Positions 45,481 to 55,198 are shown, counted from the first letter of the stretch. The stretch is 64,000 nt of DNA from Polynucleobacter sinensis (GCF_001595985.1 NZ_LOJJ01000003.1:1-64000), one strand, 5' to 3'. Numbers and translations are program-made. Notes: generated from the letters alone by a model not told the origin.

Positions 45481-45771
45481 TTATAGATTTCTAGCTAAAC
45501 GTTGTGCATGTTTAATATCTTTGGCTTGTGTACTTTTGTCTCCACCCAATAAAAGAATGGTAATTTTTTGACCATGTTTGGTGAAGTACACTCGATACCC
45601 AGGACCAAAATCAACTTTCATCTCAAATACTTTTTCACCTACTGACTTAATGTTGCCTGCATTGCCTTCGTACAATCTTTTAATTCTCGCTTGTATCTTA
45701 GCTCTGGCCGTTAAATCAAATAAGTTATCTAACCAGACTTTAAATTCTTCTGTTTTCCTAATCTCGATCAT
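45481..45771 (-). CDS. RelE/ParE-superfamily toxin (HI1419 family)
   Basis: ATG 45771 gives 96 residues. MIEIRKTEEFKVWLDNL, ARIKRLYEGNAGNIKSVG, VFEMKVDFGPGYRVYF and KITILLLGGDKSTQAKDI fit the RelE-fold family that usually cuts mRNA on the ribosome. The Arg in GYRVYF and the Lys in GDKSTQ are the expected active-site residues. The promoter position predicts a transcript starting at or near the A of the start codon, so the mRNA may be leaderless. The pair lies between nadB and nadC. Confidence 0.85.
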   Translation of the reverse strand: MIEIRKTEEFKVWLDNLFDLTARAKIQARIKRLYEGNAGNIKSVGEKVFEMKVDFGPGYRVYFTKHGQKITILLLGGDKSTQAKDIKHAQRLARNL

Positions 45772-45776
45772 GCACA

Positions 45777-45805
45777 AGTGTATCCAATAGGATACACTAA
45801 GTCAA
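45777..45805 (-). promoter_or_regulatory. Promoter and palindromic operator of the second toxin-antitoxin pair
   Basis: On the minus strand TTGACT (45800-45805) is 17 bases from TACACT (45777-45782). A perfect inverted repeat, AGTGTATCC and GGATACACT around AATA (45777-45798), fills the spacer and the -10. The start codon A is six bases past the -10. Binding of the antitoxin here would block RNA polymerase directly. Confidence 0.75.
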
Positions 45806-45845
45806 AGAATATGCCCGATGTTGATCTGGAAATAGGGGGAAGGAC

Positions 45846-46700
45846 TTACAAAATTCTCATTGAGAAATCTACAGCCAGAATATCCTTAGTGAGCTTGCCC
45901 AGGGAGATACGATCAACGCCGGTGGCTGCAATAGCGCGCATCTGCTCTAGGTTAATGCCGCCAGAAGCCTCTAAAAGGGCGCGACCATTAGTAATGGCAA
46001 CAGCTTCTTTCATCTGATCGGTAGTGAAGTTGTCTATCAAGATACTCTTTGCACCGGCAGCCAAAGCTTCTTCCAGTTCGGCAAAGTTTTCTACTTCTAC
46101 CTGAATATCTACTCCAGAATTTAAGGCTTGAGCAGCCTTGATTGCAGCAGCAACTCCACCGGCAGCGGCGATATGGTTTTCTTTGATGAGAATGCCATGC
46201 CAAAGAGCTAGACGTTGATTTTGACCGCCGCCTACTCGTACCGCATACTTTTGTGCTTGTCGCAGTCCTGGAATTGTTTTACGAGTATCTAGCACCGCGC
46301 AACCCTTTGGATTTGGACTTGCACCAGCAATGGCGTCAACATGTTGGCGCGCAATACTTGCGGTCCAAGAGAGTGTTTGCAAGAAATTAATGCAGGGGCG
46401 TTCGGCAGATAGTAGGGCGCGTGAATTTGCTTCAATATCGCAAACCTTAGTATCGGGCTTCATGAGATCGCCCTCAATGTAGTGCCAAGTGACCTTTGCC
46501 GCGGGGTCTAATTTTTTGAGGACGCCCTCAAACCAATCTACTCCACATAAAACCGCCTCTTGACGAACAATGAGTTGCGCATGAACTAACTTACTAGGAA
46601 CCAATTGCGCCGTCCAATCGCACTTACCGATATCTTCCATGAGGGCATCGTGAATATTTCGTTGACGCGCTTGCTCTAAGGTTTCGTTGTAATCAAACAT
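45846..46700 (-). CDS. nadC: Nicotinate-nucleotide pyrophosphorylase (quinolinate phosphoribosyltransferase)
   Basis: 284 residues from ATG 46700 (TTG four codons upstream possible). Family features: EDIGKCDWTAQL, AVLCGVDWFEGV, RPCINFLQTLSWTASI, the DTRKTIPGLRQAQKYAVRVGGGQNQR core shortened to TRKTIPGLRQAQKYAVRVGG, KENHIAAAGG and the C-terminal LEASGGINLEQMRAIAATGV. It turns quinolinate and PRPP into nicotinate mononucleotide. Last gene after nadA. Confidence 0.94.
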   Translation of the reverse strand: MFDYNETLEQARQRNIHDALMEDIGKCDWTAQLVPSKLVHAQLIVRQEAVLCGVDWFEGVLKKLDPAAKVTWHYIEGDLMKPDTKVCDIEANSRALLSAERPCINFLQTLSWTASIARQHVDAIAGASPNPKGCAVLDTRKTIPGLRQAQKYAVRVGGGQNQRLALWHGILIKENHIAAAGGVAAAIKAAQALNSGVDIQVEVENFAELEEALAAGAKSILIDNFTTDQMKEAVAITNGRALLEASGGINLEQMRAIAATGVDRISLGKLTKDILAVDFSMRIL

Positions 46701-46738
46701 GGAGGGAATCAATCAAAAATGAAGTCAATGCAAATGGA

Positions 46739-47860
46739 TTAGGCGGCGCCAATATTCTTCACAAAGCCATGTTGCGCTTTTGCTAGAAGGTCGGGATGAT
46801 TTTGGGTGAAATCAAGCATACGTTCGATACAGCCCAATGCTTTTATACGAATATCTTCCTCAATGAAGATCTCACCAGAAGCATTCTCTAGGCAATTTAA
46901 TATCCCTTGTAAGCCATTCATAGCCATCCAAGGGCAATGCGCGCAACTCTTGCAAGTGGCGCTATTGCCAGCCGTCGGCGCTTCAATTAATACTTTATGC
47001 GGTGCGAGTTGGCGCATGCGGTGCAAGATGCCTTTATCCGTAGCTACGATGTACTCAGTAGCGCTACCCTCGACAACGGCTTTAATCATGGCGGAAGTAG
47101 AGCCGACAACATCCGCTAAATCGACCACTGCTTGTGGAGATTCTGGATGAACCAGAATCATGGCATTTGGGTGTGCCGCTTTTAGCATTTCCAGCTCTAC
47201 TGCTTTAAATTCATCGTGGACAATGCAGGCGCCATTCCATAGCAGCATATCTGCGCCAGTTTGTTCCTGTATGTAGCGACCTAAGTGACGATCAGGCGCC
47301 CATAAAATTTTCTTTCCCTCAACTTTGAGTTGATGAACAATAGCTAGAGCACAGGAACTTGTCACCATCCAATCAGCTTGTGCTTTCACGGCAGCGCTGG
47401 TGTTGGCATACACCACCACAGTGCGATCGGAATGCGCAGCTCGAAAGCTTGCAAAGTCGCCGGCATCACAGCCTAAATCCAAGGAGCAAGTTGCGTCTAA
47501 GTCTGGCATGAAAACGCGTTTCTCAGGACTGAGAATCTTTGCCGACTCACCCATAAAGCGCACTCCAGCGACAATCAAATTCTTAGCGGAGTGGTTCTTG
47601 CCAAAGCGTGCCATCTCTAATGAGTCGGCAACAAAGCCTCCTGTTTCTATTGCGAGGTCTTGAATATCGCCATCGACATAGTAGTGAGCTACTAAAGCGG
47701 CATCTTTTTCAACTAATAATTGCTTAATGCGGCTAATAACAGCAGCCTTCTCGGCGCCATGGAGTTGAGGCGGTGTTTTGGCCCATGCTTGGGCGGTACA
47801 GGTAGCCCCAGCGGCATCTTGCTGGGGGTAGTCAAAAGCAATAAGGGGGTTTGAGCTCAT
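46739..47860 (-). CDS. nadA: Quinolinate synthase A (iron-sulfur)
   Basis: 373 residues, with [25 protein letters not shown] (key YYVDGDIQ), [34 protein letters not shown] and [11 protein letters not shown], and the late [13 protein letters not shown]. Three conserved cysteines (in [15 protein letters not shown] and AHCPWM regions) can hold the [4Fe-4S] cluster. It condenses iminoaspartate from NadB with dihydroxyacetone phosphate. nadC follows after 38 bases on the same strand. Confidence 0.94.
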   Translation of the reverse strand: MSSNPLIAFDYPQQDAAGATCTAQAWAKTPPQLHGAEKAAVISRIKQLLVEKDAALVAHYYVDGDIQDLAIETGGFVADSLEMARFGKNHSAKNLIVAGVRFMGESAKILSPEKRVFMPDLDATCSLDLGCDAGDFASFRAAHSDRTVVVYANTSAAVKAQADWMVTSSCALAIVHQLKVEGKKILWAPDRHLGRYIQEQTGADMLLWNGACIVHDEFKAVELEMLKAAHPNAMILVHPESPQAVVDLADVVGSTSAMIKAVVEGSATEYIVATDKGILHRMRQLAPHKVLIEAPTAGNSATCKSCAHCPWMAMNGLQGILNCLENASGEIFIEEDIRIKALGCIERMLDFTQNHPDLLAKAQHGFVKNIGAA

Positions 47861-47929
47861 GCTAAATTTTAGCTTGCCATTTAATTTCTGGTTAAGGAAG
47901 GTTAAATCTTGTAGAACACCCTAGTGATA

Positions 47930-49315
47930 TTAGAAGGGTAATTGTGCCCCAGGCTTGGCAGCGAATAATGCCGCTTTAAATTCCGCCTGAATGCGTTTGA
48001 TAGCCTCTTGGCTATCCGCCTCGAAACGCATCACTACTACGGGGGTAGTGTTTGATGGTCTAGCTAGGCCGAATCCATCGGCGTATTCCACACGTACGCC
48101 ATCAATCGTATTGATTGACTCTGCGGTAGGGAACTTCGCATTGGCCTTAATGGTTTCCAACAGGGTAAATGGCTCACCTTCAGCGCAAGCGAGTTGCAGT
48201 TCTGGAGTGCAGATGGCATTTGGTAAGTTATTCAGTGTATCGCTTGGATTTTTCTCTTTACTAAGAATCTCTAACAAGCGCGCACCTGTATATAGACCAT
48301 CATCAAATCCAAACCAACGATCCTTGAAGAAGATGTGACCACTCATCTCGCCAGCAAGTGGCGCGCCAGTTTCTTTCAGCTTGGCCTTGACCAGTGAATG
48401 ACCTGTTTTCCACATAATGGGCTCACCACCATGTTCTTTAACGAAGATACCAAGATTGCGAGTGCATTTCACATCGTAAATAATCTGTCCGCCAGGATTT
48501 CTGGATAACACATCTTTAGCAAAAAGCATCATTTGGCGATCAGGAAAAATCACCTGCCCATCTTTAGTGACAACGCCTAAACGATCAGCATCACCATCAA
48601 AGGCGAGACCTAATTCATTATCGGTAGTCTGGAGATTTTTAATCAGATCCTGCAGATTTTCAATATGGGCTGGATCTGGATGGTGATTGGGGAATTTGCC
48701 ATCAACCTCGCAAAATAATTCTTGTACTTCACATCCAAGCGCTCTAAAAAGTTTTCCCGCGAATGCGCCACCAACGCCATTGCCGCAATCAACCGCAATT
48801 TTCATGGGGCGCGCCATTTTGATATCCCCCACAATGTAGTTGAGGTACATCGGGAAAATATCAAAGGTACTTCTAGCACCTTGACCGCTTACAAATTTTT
48901 TTGCTTCTATGCGCTTGCGCAAAGCTTGAATCTGATCGCCATAAATCGCAGCACCACCTAAGACCATTTTGAATCCGTTGTAGTTTGGCGGATTGTGGCT
49001 GCCAGTAATCATGATGCCTGACTTTGGAGTTTTGCCATCTATCGTATGGTTCGCAGCAAAGTACACCATTGGCGTAGCAACCATTCCTAAATCAATAACG
49101 TTAATTCCAGTAGAAAGAAGACCCTCGGTTAATGCTTCAATCAAACTAGGTCCAGATAGGCGGCCATCGCGACCGATGACAATGTGGGTTTCTCCAAGCT
49201 CGCGCATTTCAGTGCCAAAAGCTTGGCCGATTAACTTAGCGATAGAAGGATCTAAAGTCTCGTCAATAATGCCACGGATGTCATAAGCTTTAAAAATTGA
49301 TGGAGACAATTGCAT
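47930..49315 (-). CDS. Phosphomannomutase/phosphoglucomutase
   Basis: The 461-residue protein is of AlgC/ManB type: SIFKAYDIRGI at the start, the phosphoserine loop GIMITGSHNPPNYNG (~100), metal loop FDGDADRLGVV (~240), sugar-specificity loop GEMSGHIFF (~320) and phosphate-binding RPSNTTPVVVMRFE near the end. It interconverts hexose 1- and 6-phosphates for nucleotide sugars and surface polysaccharide. Pgi, using the same fructose/glucose 6-phosphate pool, is encoded 35 bases upstream on the same strand. Confidence 0.92.
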   Translation of the reverse strand: MQLSPSIFKAYDIRGIIDETLDPSIAKLIGQAFGTEMRELGETHIVIGRDGRLSGPSLIEALTEGLLSTGINVIDLGMVATPMVYFAANHTIDGKTPKSGIMITGSHNPPNYNGFKMVLGGAAIYGDQIQALRKRIEAKKFVSGQGARSTFDIFPMYLNYIVGDIKMARPMKIAVDCGNGVGGAFAGKLFRALGCEVQELFCEVDGKFPNHHPDPAHIENLQDLIKNLQTTDNELGLAFDGDADRLGVVTKDGQVIFPDRQMMLFAKDVLSRNPGGQIIYDVKCTRNLGIFVKEHGGEPIMWKTGHSLVKAKLKETGAPLAGEMSGHIFFKDRWFGFDDGLYTGARLLEILSKEKNPSDTLNNLPNAICTPELQLACAEGEPFTLLETIKANAKFPTAESINTIDGVRVEYADGFGLARPSNTTPVVVMRFEADSQEAIKRIQAEFKAALFAAKPGAQLPF

Positions 49316-49350
49316 TGCAGATCTTTCAGTTAAAAAATGCTCACACTTAA

Positions 49351-50856
49351 CTAGGATGGTGAGTAATTTGAATTCAATAAATTAATACGGGCGGCGGTAA
49401 CGGCATCGATCTCTGCGTTCGATTGAATATCGCTTTGATGGCTCGCCAAGGCCTTTTCAATTGGCTTGGCTAATACCTTGCCGTATTCAACACCGGGCTG
49501 ATCAAAGCTATTGATATTCCAAAGCGCGCCTAAGGTGGCAGTGCGGTTTTCGTAAAGCGCGAGAAGGGCGCCTAAGTAAAAGGCATTGAGTTTAGGTAGC
49601 AATAGGAAATTGCTTGGACGCTTACCGGGATAAACATCATTTGGATTGCTGGCAGTCTTGCCGTTTGCTAGTGCCTGAGCTTGGGCTAAGCAGTTTGATA
49701 GCAAGATACGATGGTGCGCAACCGCTTCAGGACGGTCGCTCATAGGGTCTCGTACCGCAATGAAATCTATCGGAATAATTTCAGTGCCCTGATGAAAAAG
49801 TTGGAAGTAAGAGTGCTGCGCATTGCTTCCCGCGCTGCCAAAGACAACGGGAGAAGAGTGCTTCACTGGTTTGCCATTGCGATCAACGCTTTTACCGTTA
49901 CTTTCCATATCAAGCTGCTGTAGCCATTTTGGAAACCAATCCAACGCATCCGCATAGGGAATTGCCGCATAAGCCTTGATGTGATGTTTCTCTTGCTGAT
50001 AGAGAAGACTTAAAGCCATGATGACGGGCAAATTTTTCTCAAGAGGTGCATTCTTAAAATGGAGATCGATTGCTTCCGCGCCAGCCAAAAATTGTTTGAA
50101 GGTTTCAAAGCCATACTGTAGGGCAATGGGAAGTCCCACTGCTGACCACACCGAGTAGCGACCTCCAACCCAATCCCAAAAAGGAAAGATATTGTCTTCA
50201 TCAACCCCAAAATCTTTGGCAGCGTGAATATTGGCAGTTACCGCATAGAGTGCGTGAGTAATTTGACTTTGAGTGCAGCCACTGTCTTTAAGCCAAGCAA
50301 CTACCGCTTTGGCATTCATCGTAGTCTCAAGGGTTGTAAATGATTTGGAGACAATGACAACGCGTGTACTGTGGGGTTGCGCACGCGCCAAAATGCGCGC
50401 TAATTCTGCGGTATCAATATTGGCCAAAAAGTGCATCCGCATACCGCGACTTTGTAGTCCCGGAACATGTGCTAATGCCTCAATAGCTAGGCGAGGCCCA
50501 AAGTCTGAGCCGCCAATGCCAATATGAATGACATCAGTGACACCCACCCACTTATTGCAAAGAGCCTCAATTCGTCGCCAAACATCAGCAACCGCTGGCA
50601 TCACATCCTTGCCATCGATAAGGATGGGTGTTTTGGTGAGATTTCGTAGTGCTGAATGAAGTGCGGGGCGGTCCTCGCTATTGTTAATGTGTTTGCCCGC
50701 AAAAAGATCGGCAATAAATTGCTCCAGCTGCGATTGGCGCGCTTCCGCAAATAACTTTTCCCAGCCTTGGGTATCTATGCCTTGGTAGGCAGTATCAAGG
50801 ACTATTTCAACGGCCGAATGGAGGTTTGGGGGGTTTAAATGGGACAAATAAGACAT
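49351..50856 (-). CDS. pgi: Glucose-6-phosphate isomerase
   Basis: The 501-residue protein has DVIHIGIGGSDFGPRLAIEAL, the signature VSKSFTTLETTMNA, and the second signature GVEYGKVLAKPIEKAL. The catalytic Glu lies in WVGGRYSVWSAVGLPIAL context, and the His in the AVAHHRILLSN region. It is shorter than the E. coli enzyme (549) but in the normal range for betaproteobacteria. It probably forms one transcript with the mutase gene that follows. Confidence 0.94.
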   Translation of the reverse strand: MSYLSHLNPPNLHSAVEIVLDTAYQGIDTQGWEKLFAEARQSQLEQFIADLFAGKHINNSEDRPALHSALRNLTKTPILIDGKDVMPAVADVWRRIEALCNKWVGVTDVIHIGIGGSDFGPRLAIEALAHVPGLQSRGMRMHFLANIDTAELARILARAQPHSTRVVIVSKSFTTLETTMNAKAVVAWLKDSGCTQSQITHALYAVTANIHAAKDFGVDEDNIFPFWDWVGGRYSVWSAVGLPIALQYGFETFKQFLAGAEAIDLHFKNAPLEKNLPVIMALSLLYQQEKHHIKAYAAIPYADALDWFPKWLQQLDMESNGKSVDRNGKPVKHSSPVVFGSAGSNAQHSYFQLFHQGTEIIPIDFIAVRDPMSDRPEAVAHHRILLSNCLAQAQALANGKTASNPNDVYPGKRPSNFLLLPKLNAFYLGALLALYENRTATLGALWNINSFDQPGVEYGKVLAKPIEKALASHQSDIQSNAEIDAVTAARINLLNSNYSPS

Positions 50857-50982
50857 TTCTAGATTTTATCAATATAGATATCTAAATCCCCTTAAAACAC
50901 TGAAAATGTTACGATTTCAGCAATGTAGAGCCTTAGTATGGCTGAAAATCAGGATATCTAGAGTCGAGTCAGGAAAAATTGA

Positions 50983-52119
50983 ATGGAGCAGGTGGATTGC
51001 GTTGTTGTCGGGGCTGGCGTAGTTGGACTAGCTGTTGCGCGAGAGATGGCTCTCCAGGGTCGTGAAACGATCTTGCTCGAGAGAGAGAACTCCTTTGGCA
51101 CCATCAGTAGTGCTCGTAACAGCGAAGTCATTCATGCGGGCATTTATTACCCCAAGGATTCTCTCAAAGCGAAACTTTGCGTAGAGGGCAACCGACTTTT
51201 GTATGAATATTGCCGCAGTCATCAAGTGGGCACTCATGCTTATGGCAAGTTAATTGTGGCTTCAGATGCCAGCCAGGTAGATGATTTGCAGGCCATTCTC
51301 TATAAAGCACAAAACAATCAAGTGCCAGATATTAAATTGATTTCTGGGGCGGAGGCTCGGGCGCTTGAACCACAACTTCAATGTGAGGCTGCACTCTTAT
51401 CTGGCTCTACAGGCGTTGTGGATAGTCATGGCCTCATGCTCTCCTTGCTAGGTGGCTTTGAGGATGCAGGTGGCATGGTCGCCTATCAATCCCCGCTAAT
51501 GAGTGCAAAGCCAATTGGAAAGAATGCTGAAGGAGGCTTTGAACTGGAAATTGGGGGCGCTGATGGGATGCGGATGCAGACCAAATTACTCATCAATTGC
51601 GCTGGCATGAGTGCACCAGCTCTAGCCAGAAAAATTGAAGGCCTATCTCCCGAACAAATTCCGAAGGCCTATTTCGCAAAAGGAAATTATTTTTCCTTGT
51701 CTGGAAAGTCACCCTTTACCCATCTGATTTACCCAATTCCCGAACCTGGGGGTTTGGGTGTGCACCTTACGCTTGATATGGGTGGGCAAGCTAAGTTTGG
51801 GCCAGATGTGGAATGGCTTGATATTGAGGAAGAGGATCAAATCAACTATACGGTCGACCCTCGGAGGGGAGAGGGCTTTTACGCCGCAGTTCGTCGTTAT
51901 TGGCCCGGCCTAAAAGATGGGGCTCTACAGGCAGATTACTCTGGCGTTAGGGCAAAAATTGTGCCCTCGAGCGCACCAGCAGGGGACTTTTGCTTTGATG
52001 GACCCAGCCAACATCAGCTGCATGGCCTATTTAATCTCTATGGCTTTGAGTCCCCTGGACTCACTTCCAGCCTAGCAATTGCCAAGCATTTGGAGATGCT
52101 TGTGAAAAGTTCTCTATAA
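50983..52119 (+). CDS. FAD-dependent L-2-hydroxyglutarate oxidase-like protein
   Basis: The 378-residue protein has the FAD site VDCVVVGAGVVGLAVAREMA at ~4-23, then ARNSEVIHAGIYYPKDSLKAKLC and a C-terminal HGLFNLYGFESPGLTSSLAIA, all typical of LhgO-like DAO-family oxidases. Likely reaction: oxidation of L-2-hydroxyglutarate to 2-oxoglutarate, a metabolite-repair step; other 2-hydroxy or amino acids are possible. AGGA lies ~9 bases before the ATG. A tRNA-Ser follows after 20 bases. Confidence 0.83.
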   Translation: MEQVDCVVVGAGVVGLAVAREMALQGRETILLERENSFGTISSARNSEVIHAGIYYPKDSLKAKLCVEGNRLLYEYCRSHQVGTHAYGKLIVASDASQVDDLQAILYKAQNNQVPDIKLISGAEARALEPQLQCEAALLSGSTGVVDSHGLMLSLLGGFEDAGGMVAYQSPLMSAKPIGKNAEGGFELEIGGADGMRMQTKLLINCAGMSAPALARKIEGLSPEQIPKAYFAKGNYFSLSGKSPFTHLIYPIPEPGGLGVHLTLDMGGQAKFGPDVEWLDIEEEDQINYTVDPRRGEGFYAAVRRYWPGLKDGALQADYSGVRAKIVPSSAPAGDFCFDGPSQHQLHGLFNLYGFESPGLTSSLAIAKHLEMLVKSSL

Positions 52120-52139
52120 TCTAGGTCTCAATTCGCAAC

Positions 52140-52229
52140 GGAAGAGTGGCAGAGCGGTTGAATGCACCAGTCTTGAAAACTGGCGAGGATGAAAGTCCTC
52201 CGTGAGTTCGAATCTCACCTCTTCCGCCA
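52140..52229 (+). tRNA. tRNA-Ser (anticodon UGA)
   Basis: Acceptor GGAAGAG (52140-52146) pairs with CTCTTCC (52219-52225), then G and encoded CCA. The anticodon loop CTTGAAA gives TGA. A long variable arm (GAGGATGAAAGTCCTC) is present. Confidence 0.96.
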
Positions 52230-52243
52230 ATAAGTGCTGTTGG

Positions 52244-52582
52244 TCAGTTGCACTTCTGGTATTTGATTTTCTTTGCATCCTCTAGGTAGGTTTCAAATAC
52301 CAACAGTGGATCAAATTGTTTCTCTCCTAAGATTGCAAATTTAAAACCTTTGGGCGTCACTTGATTAGATCCAAACCAGGAGTAGGCAGTCATAAAGCGC
52401 AGAGTCTTACTGTTTATCGTTAAATCCACATCCGAAGCAGTTCCATCTTTCTCTGGATTGATTAAGCGAAACTCAATAACAGTCTTTCCATTGCAATAAA
52501 CAACGCCTTCGGGTTTTTCAATGGCAAAAGTAGCTTTAAAGCTAAATTGCGTAATTAAAAGTATGATTGCGTGGAGCTTCAT
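52244..52582 (-). CDS. Secreted hypothetical protein
   Basis: 112 residues with a signal peptide (~1-20, cleavage after TFA). The mature part is strand-rich with two cysteines (VVYCNGKTVIEF and the C-terminal KYQKCN), possibly a disulfide. No family recognised. One base after the TetR-type regulator gene on the same strand, so probably co-transcribed with it. Confidence 0.6.
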   Translation of the reverse strand: MKLHAIILLITQFSFKATFAIEKPEGVVYCNGKTVIEFRLINPEKDGTASDVDLTINSKTLRFMTAYSWFGSNQVTPKGFKFAILGEKQFDPLLVFETYLEDAKKIKYQKCN

Positions 52583-52583
52583 A

Positions 52584-53174
52584 TTATTTCCTTAACAATA
52601 ATTTTAGGCTTGGTTTGATTAAATCTAGACAACCTTGCGCGTTGGCATCATTCATGACTGCAGCTCTATAGCCCACGTAATAAAGAGACCAAATTCCAAA
52701 ACATCTTGCCTCAATGTCATCATAGTGTTCATGCAGTAGCGCATCAGAAATCGGCTTCAGTATTTGCATTAACTGTCCAATGATTAATGACTCGTATTTG
52801 CCGGACCACCTCCAACCAAATGCTGCACCCTCCTGGCGAATGCCTTTGATTGCAATGTCCTGTTTATATAGGTCAAGTAAGTAGGCCTCAATAAATTGAG
52901 GTGTAGTGAGTTTTTGGTTTGGGATGAAGGGCTTGATATTTTTGATTTGCTTGGCATTTACCCTGAGAATCACTTCAGCTAGTAGATCCTGCTTATCAAG
53001 ACCTAAGCGATAGAGTTGCATTGGGCTTTTACCAGCGGCAGAACTGATTTCACGCATTCCCACTCGCTCATAGCCATTTTTCTCAAACAGCCGATGCGCC
53101 ACTTTCACGATGTCTTCGATCTGTTTTTCAGCCTTTTTAGCTTTTTCTTCAAGCTTTTCAAGGGCTTTAGTCAT
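52584..53174 (-). CDS. TetR-family transcriptional regulator
   Basis: The 196-residue protein begins with a charged coil (ALEKLEEKAKKAEKQIED), then a TetR DNA-binding domain (~20-65): AHRLFEKNGYERVGMREISSAAGKSPMQLYRLG with the turn at GKSPMQLYR. The C-terminal ligand domain is unlike any I can name. It is divergent from the lipoprotein/TpsB genes (52-base gap) and may control them. Confidence 0.82.
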   Translation of the reverse strand: MTKALEKLEEKAKKAEKQIEDIVKVAHRLFEKNGYERVGMREISSAAGKSPMQLYRLGLDKQDLLAEVILRVNAKQIKNIKPFIPNQKLTTPQFIEAYLLDLYKQDIAIKGIRQEGAAFGWRWSGKYESLIIGQLMQILKPISDALLHEHYDDIEARCFGIWSLYYVGYRAAVMNDANAQGCLDLIKPSLKLLLRK

Positions 53175-53226
53175 GGCAGTTGTGTAATAATGATGAGCAT
53201 TGTAGATAACATGTTAACAAATTCTG

Positions 53227-53598
53227 ATGATCAAGTCACTATTTGCAGTCCTTCTTCTAGTAATAGGTTTAAGTTCCTGCACTACCTATCGATATGAATA
53301 TATTGCGCCAGCAAGTGACTCTGGAAAGATGTGCGCGACCCAGTGCATGACTACTAAACAGGTTTGTTATAACGCTATGGGTCAGCAGGCACAAAACAAT
53401 GTCAATTTCTGTCACCAACAAAATAATTACAGCTATCAGGCTTGTGTAAATCGCGCAAAAAGCCATGATGATGCGAAGAGGTGCAATCCCAATCCGCAAT
53501 ACTGTGCTGTTAACCCAAATTACTGGCAATGCGATGAGTCATATCGACAATGCTTTGCCACATGTGGCGGAACCGTGAACGTTTATAAAAATGAATAA
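53227..53598 (+). CDS. Cysteine-rich small lipoprotein
   Basis: The 123-residue protein has lipobox GLSSC (Cys18) after a hydrophobic signal. The mature part has about eleven more cysteines, Asn, Gln and Tyr in abundance (CATQCMTTKQVCYN, CHQQNNYSYQACVNRA, YCAVNPNYWQC, CFATCGG), suggesting a disulfide-rich outer-membrane or periplasmic protein. No family recognised. Its end overlaps the TpsB-type gene by eight bases, so the two are coupled. Confidence 0.65.
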   Translation: MIKSLFAVLLLVIGLSSCTTYRYEYIAPASDSGKMCATQCMTTKQVCYNAMGQQAQNNVNFCHQQNNYSYQACVNRAKSHDDAKRCNPNPQYCAVNPNYWQCDESYRQCFATCGGTVNVYKNE

Positions 53599-55198
53599 AC
53601 ATCAATCTGCCTTGTTGATGCGATTTGCAATTGCAACACTTATTGCTTGCGGGTTTTCCGCAAATATCTATGCACAAAGTGCATCCGCTAAATCTATTCA
53701 GGCCTCGCTTTCGCAGAATCCAGTTTCGTTAGAGCGGGTGGATTTATCTGGGGTAACAGTTTTCGATGCAAGCAAGCTATGGTCTGACGCTCTCAAACGT
53801 TCGAGCGGAGGTTCTGATGCTCAATCTTATCCAGAGGTTTGTGACTCTGTGCGTAAGATCTATCGTGAGACAGGGTATTTCTTGGCTGAAGTGAGTTGCA
53901 AGATTGAGGGCTCTAAGCTGAGAGTTGTGGTCTACGAGGGTAGCATTCGCAAAATAGAGATTAGCGGTGTTGATGACGACCTGGCGAAGAAGATTTCCGA
54001 CATCATTACTCGGGCTATTGGTGGCGGCCCTGTTACTCTTGAAAACTTTGAGCGTGGCGTCATGCTTGCAAAAGATTTGTCGGGAGTTTCACTCACAACA
54101 GAAGTAATTGCAAGCGCAGAATCAGGCAGCGACTTATTAAGAATTGCAGCGAATTCTGTTAAGCAGAGAGGAAGCATTTCTCTTGATAATCTACCTAGAA
54201 ATTTTGGCCAAGGAATTTATGGCGTCCTGACGGAAGAGATTTATTCAACCCTGATCGCAGGAGATTTATTGAGGTTGAACGTATTGCCAAGCTCTGACTT
54301 TAACGGCCAGTGGAGTGGGGTGTTTGGTACGGCTACCTATAGGGCCCCATTAAATCTCGATGGTTTGTATGCTGAAGTGACAGCTGGTACAGGGCTGACA
54401 AAAACGTTTTATAACGGCACAAGTACATCCCCTAGCGATACCTTTCAAAAAACAAACCTAGCAAGTGCGATTATTGGTTATCCAATTATCAGAAATGCTC
54501 ATGAATTTCTCTATACGCTCTCCGAGATTAATTACTACAGCCTAGCTGGCACCAATACTGGTGTGAGTAATATTGATACGAGAGTATTTCGCCAGTTTTT
54601 AACTTACAGCACCAATACGAATGATGGCAAATCTACGCGTGCTTCTGTAACCGTTTCTGCCGGCACCTCTGGCATTCAAACACTTCAATCGGCGCCGCCA
54701 CAAAATTTGAATGATGCGAATTTTTACAGCTTAAGAGCGGGGGCTGGCCACATTACTCCACTCGATGATTTGAGCCCTGGGCTAGGCTTACGTTTAGAAG
54801 CTTCTTTGCAATATACAAGCAATAGCTTACCCACTGTTGAAAAGTATTTTTTAGGCGATAGGGCACGGTTGCGCGGATACGGTTATGCCGAGGTAATCGG
54901 TGATACTGGCTATGCTGCTACCGCAGAAATCGCGCAATATTTTCATCTAGGGTGGAATTATTTGGACTCCATCTCTCCATTTGGGTTCTTTGATTTTGGA
55001 GCCGTTAAGCAAAACACTGTTGTGCAGGGTAACTTTGTTAATCAGGCTAACTTAGCATCATTTGGAGTTGGTGTTCAAACAAACTCTAGAGAGAAATTCT
55101 CGGTACGTGGTTGGTATGGGGTGCCGATGAAGAGCATTCCCAATGGAACCCAAGCTTATTCACCTGCATTTTGGTTGCAGCTAACACAATCCTGGTAG
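53591..55198 (+). CDS. TpsB-type outer-membrane transporter (ShlB/FhaC/HecB family)
   Basis: 535 residues. A signal peptide (~1-29) leads to a POTRA region (~45-125; VCDSVRKIYRETGYFLAEVSCKIEG shortened to VRKIYRETGYFLAEVSC) and a second strand-rich part, then a beta-barrel from ~200. The conserved barrel motif appears as ARLRGYGYAEVIGD (~430), corresponding to the VRGY/F tetrad that locks the L6 loop, and the end aromatic residue W is typical of outer-membrane barrels. Such proteins export TpsA exoproteins in two-partner secretion. No TpsA-like filamentous protein is encoded in the window. Confidence 0.82.
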   Translation: MNKHQSALLMRFAIATLIACGFSANIYAQSASAKSIQASLSQNPVSLERVDLSGVTVFDASKLWSDALKRSSGGSDAQSYPEVCDSVRKIYRETGYFLAEVSCKIEGSKLRVVVYEGSIRKIEISGVDDDLAKKISDIITRAIGGGPVTLENFERGVMLAKDLSGVSLTTEVIASAESGSDLLRIAANSVKQRGSISLDNLPRNFGQGIYGVLTEEIYSTLIAGDLLRLNVLPSSDFNGQWSGVFGTATYRAPLNLDGLYAEVTAGTGLTKTFYNGTSTSPSDTFQKTNLASAIIGYPIIRNAHEFLYTLSEINYYSLAGTNTGVSNIDTRVFRQFLTYSTNTNDGKSTRASVTVSAGTSGIQTLQSAPPQNLNDANFYSLRAGAGHITPLDDLSPGLGLRLEASLQYTSNSLPTVEKYFLGDRARLRGYGYAEVIGDTGYAATAEIAQYFHLGWNYLDSISPFGFFDFGAVKQNTVVQGNFVNQANLASFGVGVQTNSREKFSVRGWYGVPMKSIPNGTQAYSPAFWLQLTQSW

